Source of the DNA: Chlorogloeopsis sp. ULAP01 | Lineage (GTDB): Bacteria > Cyanobacteriota > Cyanobacteriia > Cyanobacteriales > Nostocaceae | NCBI RefSeq assembly: GCF_030381805.1 | Contig: NZ_JAUDRH010000004.1 | Span: forward strand, 310,001 to 374,000 | Length of the DNA: 64,000 nucleotides | Direction of reading: 5' to 3' | In this document: positions 62,436 through 64,000 of the stretch, one piece after another | Numbering within the stretch: position 1 is the first letter of the stretch | Layout: the number at the start of each line of letters is the position of its first letter | Program-made: the position numbers and the translations under genes | Notes under the pieces: model-generated | Told to the model about the DNA's origin: nothing | Seen by the model: the letters and a program-made list of their open reading frames with translations, nothing else | Databases searched by the model: none

Positions 62436-64000
62436 TTAAAACGAAAACACACTTCTGAGGGTGCTTTGCCAAATAGTACCTTTAGAGCTATCGTTATCAG
62501 GATTTGTGACTAGTGAAAATGTGGGGGTAATACTAAGGTTGTCACTAAGTTGGAGATTGTAGAATGCCTCAAAATTAGTTTGAGTGGCGCTGCCTAGATC
62601 ATTGCTGACAAAGGGTTGACCAATAGCTATACCTGCAACAGTACCAGGAAGCATAAAGTTACGAGAACCCAAACCAACCGCCCAACTAAAGGGATGTAAA
62701 TCTAAATTTTCATTGATGGCAGTGTTGAATCCATTATAACTACCAAATCCGAAGCGACCGAAGATGCCTGTATTGCGGTTTAATGCATACTCAGCATTAA
62801 TACCAAAGGCGTTAATATCAGTATTATTAATTAAAGCATTTGTATATTGTAATCTTAGAGTTATCTGATTACTGGGTGAGTATTCGACTTCTACACTTGC
62901 TTGATAGCGATCGCCAAATAAACCACCTTCTGTAGTATTGCCATTGGGTAGATTCGCATCAGCCGCAATGTAGAGCGATCGCAAAGTCAAGTTACTGCCA
63001 CTAGGATTCCACAAAATAGCAGCGCCTGCACCACCATTGCGATCAATTTGGTTTTGAACAATTAGGGGATTATTCAAAAAAAAGCTAGAACTAAAATCTA
63101 TGGCCTCGTTATTAGCATATCTGTTGCGATCAATAAAATCTCGCGGCAACATTTTGGCACCAAAGGTTAATGCTACATCTTGCCAAGGGCGAAAAGTGTA
63201 GTACAAGCGTCTGAGCTTGACAGAAGATTCAACTTCTGCATAATCAAGTCCACCACCGTTGGCAATCAAACCAGTAACTCCTAAAAGGTTGCGCTGTTCT
63301 TGTTGCGCCAAACCAGTGGCATCACCACCATTGTTGCCAGATTCTAATTGAGTTACTAATAAATCTTGTTGGTTGAAGCTTGTAGAAAGGGTTAAGCGGG
63401 AACGGGAGATAACAGTTTTGTTAGCATCACTACCATCACTAAGAGCAATAATTTGTTGACCTTGCAGCTTGGTCGTGGTAGAAAATTGATTCGCATTTAG
63501 TTCAAGGGTGCGTGCATCTATTCTATTGATACGCTGCTGTAAATCTTCCAAAGCCAATCTATAGTCTGTTTGCAACCGCCTTAAAACGATCGCGTCTTCT
63601 TGGATATAGCGATCGTCCTCACCATTGGCAATCAAACCTTCTACTTGTTCTAGGGTAGCGGCGAGGGCTGCTGCAAACTCGTAGCGGCTGAGAGGACGGT
63701 TACCGCGAAAGGTGCCATCTGCGTAACCAAAGATGACACCATAACGTTCGATGAGCGCTCGCAACGCCTGATAAGCCCAATCTGTCGGCTTAATATCAGA
63801 TAGTTCAGAAACTGAAGTTTGCTTATTTTGCAAATCAGAATCCGTGCCAATATTAATAGACTGAGAGTGAGAATGGGGTAATAACTCGGCTTGCCAAGAA
63901 CTAATCTTAGTTACTGGAGATAGTCGCTTTTGAGGTAGCAAAGAGTTTGCTGGTGCAGGTAAACAGATTTGGCTGAAAATACTCCAACTAGCTAGCCCTC
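62436..64000 (-). CDS. SLH-domain OprB-type porin (5' end outside window)
   Basis: The reading frame stays open to the right edge, so the start lies outside. Upstream of a TTG at 63941 the frame reads S-I-F-S-Q-I-C-L-P-A-P-A-N, the tail of a signal peptide, so that TTG is internal. The N-terminal SLH domain (T-D-W-A-Y-Q-A-L-R-A-L-I-E-R-Y, Y-A-D-G-T-F-R-G-N-R-P-L-S-R-Y-E-F) binds the peptidoglycan-linked polymer; a coiled segment and an OprB beta-barrel follow, ending in a terminal Phe. Family members are major cyanobacterial outer-membrane porins, some linked to iron or inorganic ion passage. Confidence 0.9.
   Translation of the reverse strand, partial: GLASWSIFSQICLPAPANSLLPQKRLSPVTKISSWQAELLPHSHSQSINIGTDSDLQNKQTSVSELSDIKPTDWAYQALRALIERYGVIFGYADGTFRGNRPLSRYEFAAALAATLEQVEGLIANGEDDRYIQEDAIVLRRLQTDYRLALEDLQQRINRIDARTLELNANQFSTTTKLQGQQIIALSDGSDANKTVISRSRLTLSTSFNQQDLLVTQLESGNNGGDATGLAQQEQRNLLGVTGLIANGGGLDYAEVESSVKLRRLYYTFRPWQDVALTFGAKMLPRDFIDRNRYANNEAIDFSSSFFLNNPLIVQNQIDRNGGAGAAILWNPSGSNLTLRSLYIAADANLPNGNTTEGGLFGDRYQASVEVEYSPSNQITLRLQYTNALINNTDINAFGINAEYALNRNTGIFGRFGFGSYNGFNTAINENLDLHPFSWAVGLGSRNFMLPGTVAGIAIGQPFVSNDLGSATQTNFEAFYNLQLSDNLSITPTFSLVTNPDNDSSKGTIWQSTLRSVFSF

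Overview
The window comes from a filamentous cyanobacterium, most likely of the Nostocales or a close relative. Three things point there: the many GCGATCGC (HIP1) palindromes; the typically cyanobacterial families (DUF2808, DUF502, the split PntA1/PntA2/PntB transhydrogenase, an SLH-OprB porin, an N-terminally extended FtsY); and a locus closely resembling the hormogonium polysaccharide (hps) locus. No rRNA, tRNA or CRISPR array was recognised. Species cannot be named from the sequence alone.

Region 1 (1-11540, + strand) is an exopolysaccharide locus. It starts with the C-terminus of a priming sugar transferase, then an MsbA-like ABC exporter, a GT8 enzyme, five GT2 enzymes, one GT4 enzyme and a polytopic Wzy/WaaL-like protein, closed by a hairpin shared with the convergent gene. 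Region 2 (11596-20266, mostly - strand) holds a secreted protein, glucokinase, a histidine phosphatase, a Uma2 gene interrupted by a nonsense codon, an unaccompanied LivF-type ATPase, and the classical rpmH-rnpA-(PH)-yidC-jag-DUF177 cluster, including a 44-residue rpmH, then DUF2808. Region 3 (21036-24132, + strand) is the proton-translocating transhydrogenase operon pntA1-pntA2-pntB.

Region 4 (24133-37000) mixes decayed DNA (IS630 transposase tail, a collapsed MNT/HEPN toxin-antitoxin pair) with an aldehyde dehydrogenase, a response-regulator/histidine-kinase hybrid, the urease genes ureD-A-B-C, a GntR regulator divergent from a dienelactone hydrolase, an S1-type RNA-binding protein, a hypothetical protein, a small XRE regulator and a GAF-SpoIIE phosphatase. 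Region 5 (37856-41194, - strand) carries ftsY, nusB and a DUF502 membrane protein.

Region 6 (41565-53748, - strand) is the hps-like locus. It reads HpsA (giant, PilX-like N-terminus), HpsB, HpsC and two more pseudopilins, an HpsE-like GT2, a TIGR04282 transferase overlapping a pseudopilin gene, an HpsJ-like coiled-coil membrane protein and a further GT2. In hormogonia this system is known to make and export the slime needed for type IV pilus-driven gliding. Two more glycosyltransferases lie at 56770-59004 beyond rpmB and htpG. With region 1, the window therefore holds more than a dozen polysaccharide genes in three blocks. Region 7 (59282-64000, - strand) has clpB, a GC-rich intergenic repeat and an SLH porin running off the right edge.

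No wholly new system is evident. The most distinctive signals are the pseudopilin/glycosyltransferase coupling and PilX-like HpsA, a ~72-bp palindromic repeat in three copies, other hairpin repeats, and three informative gene remnants.
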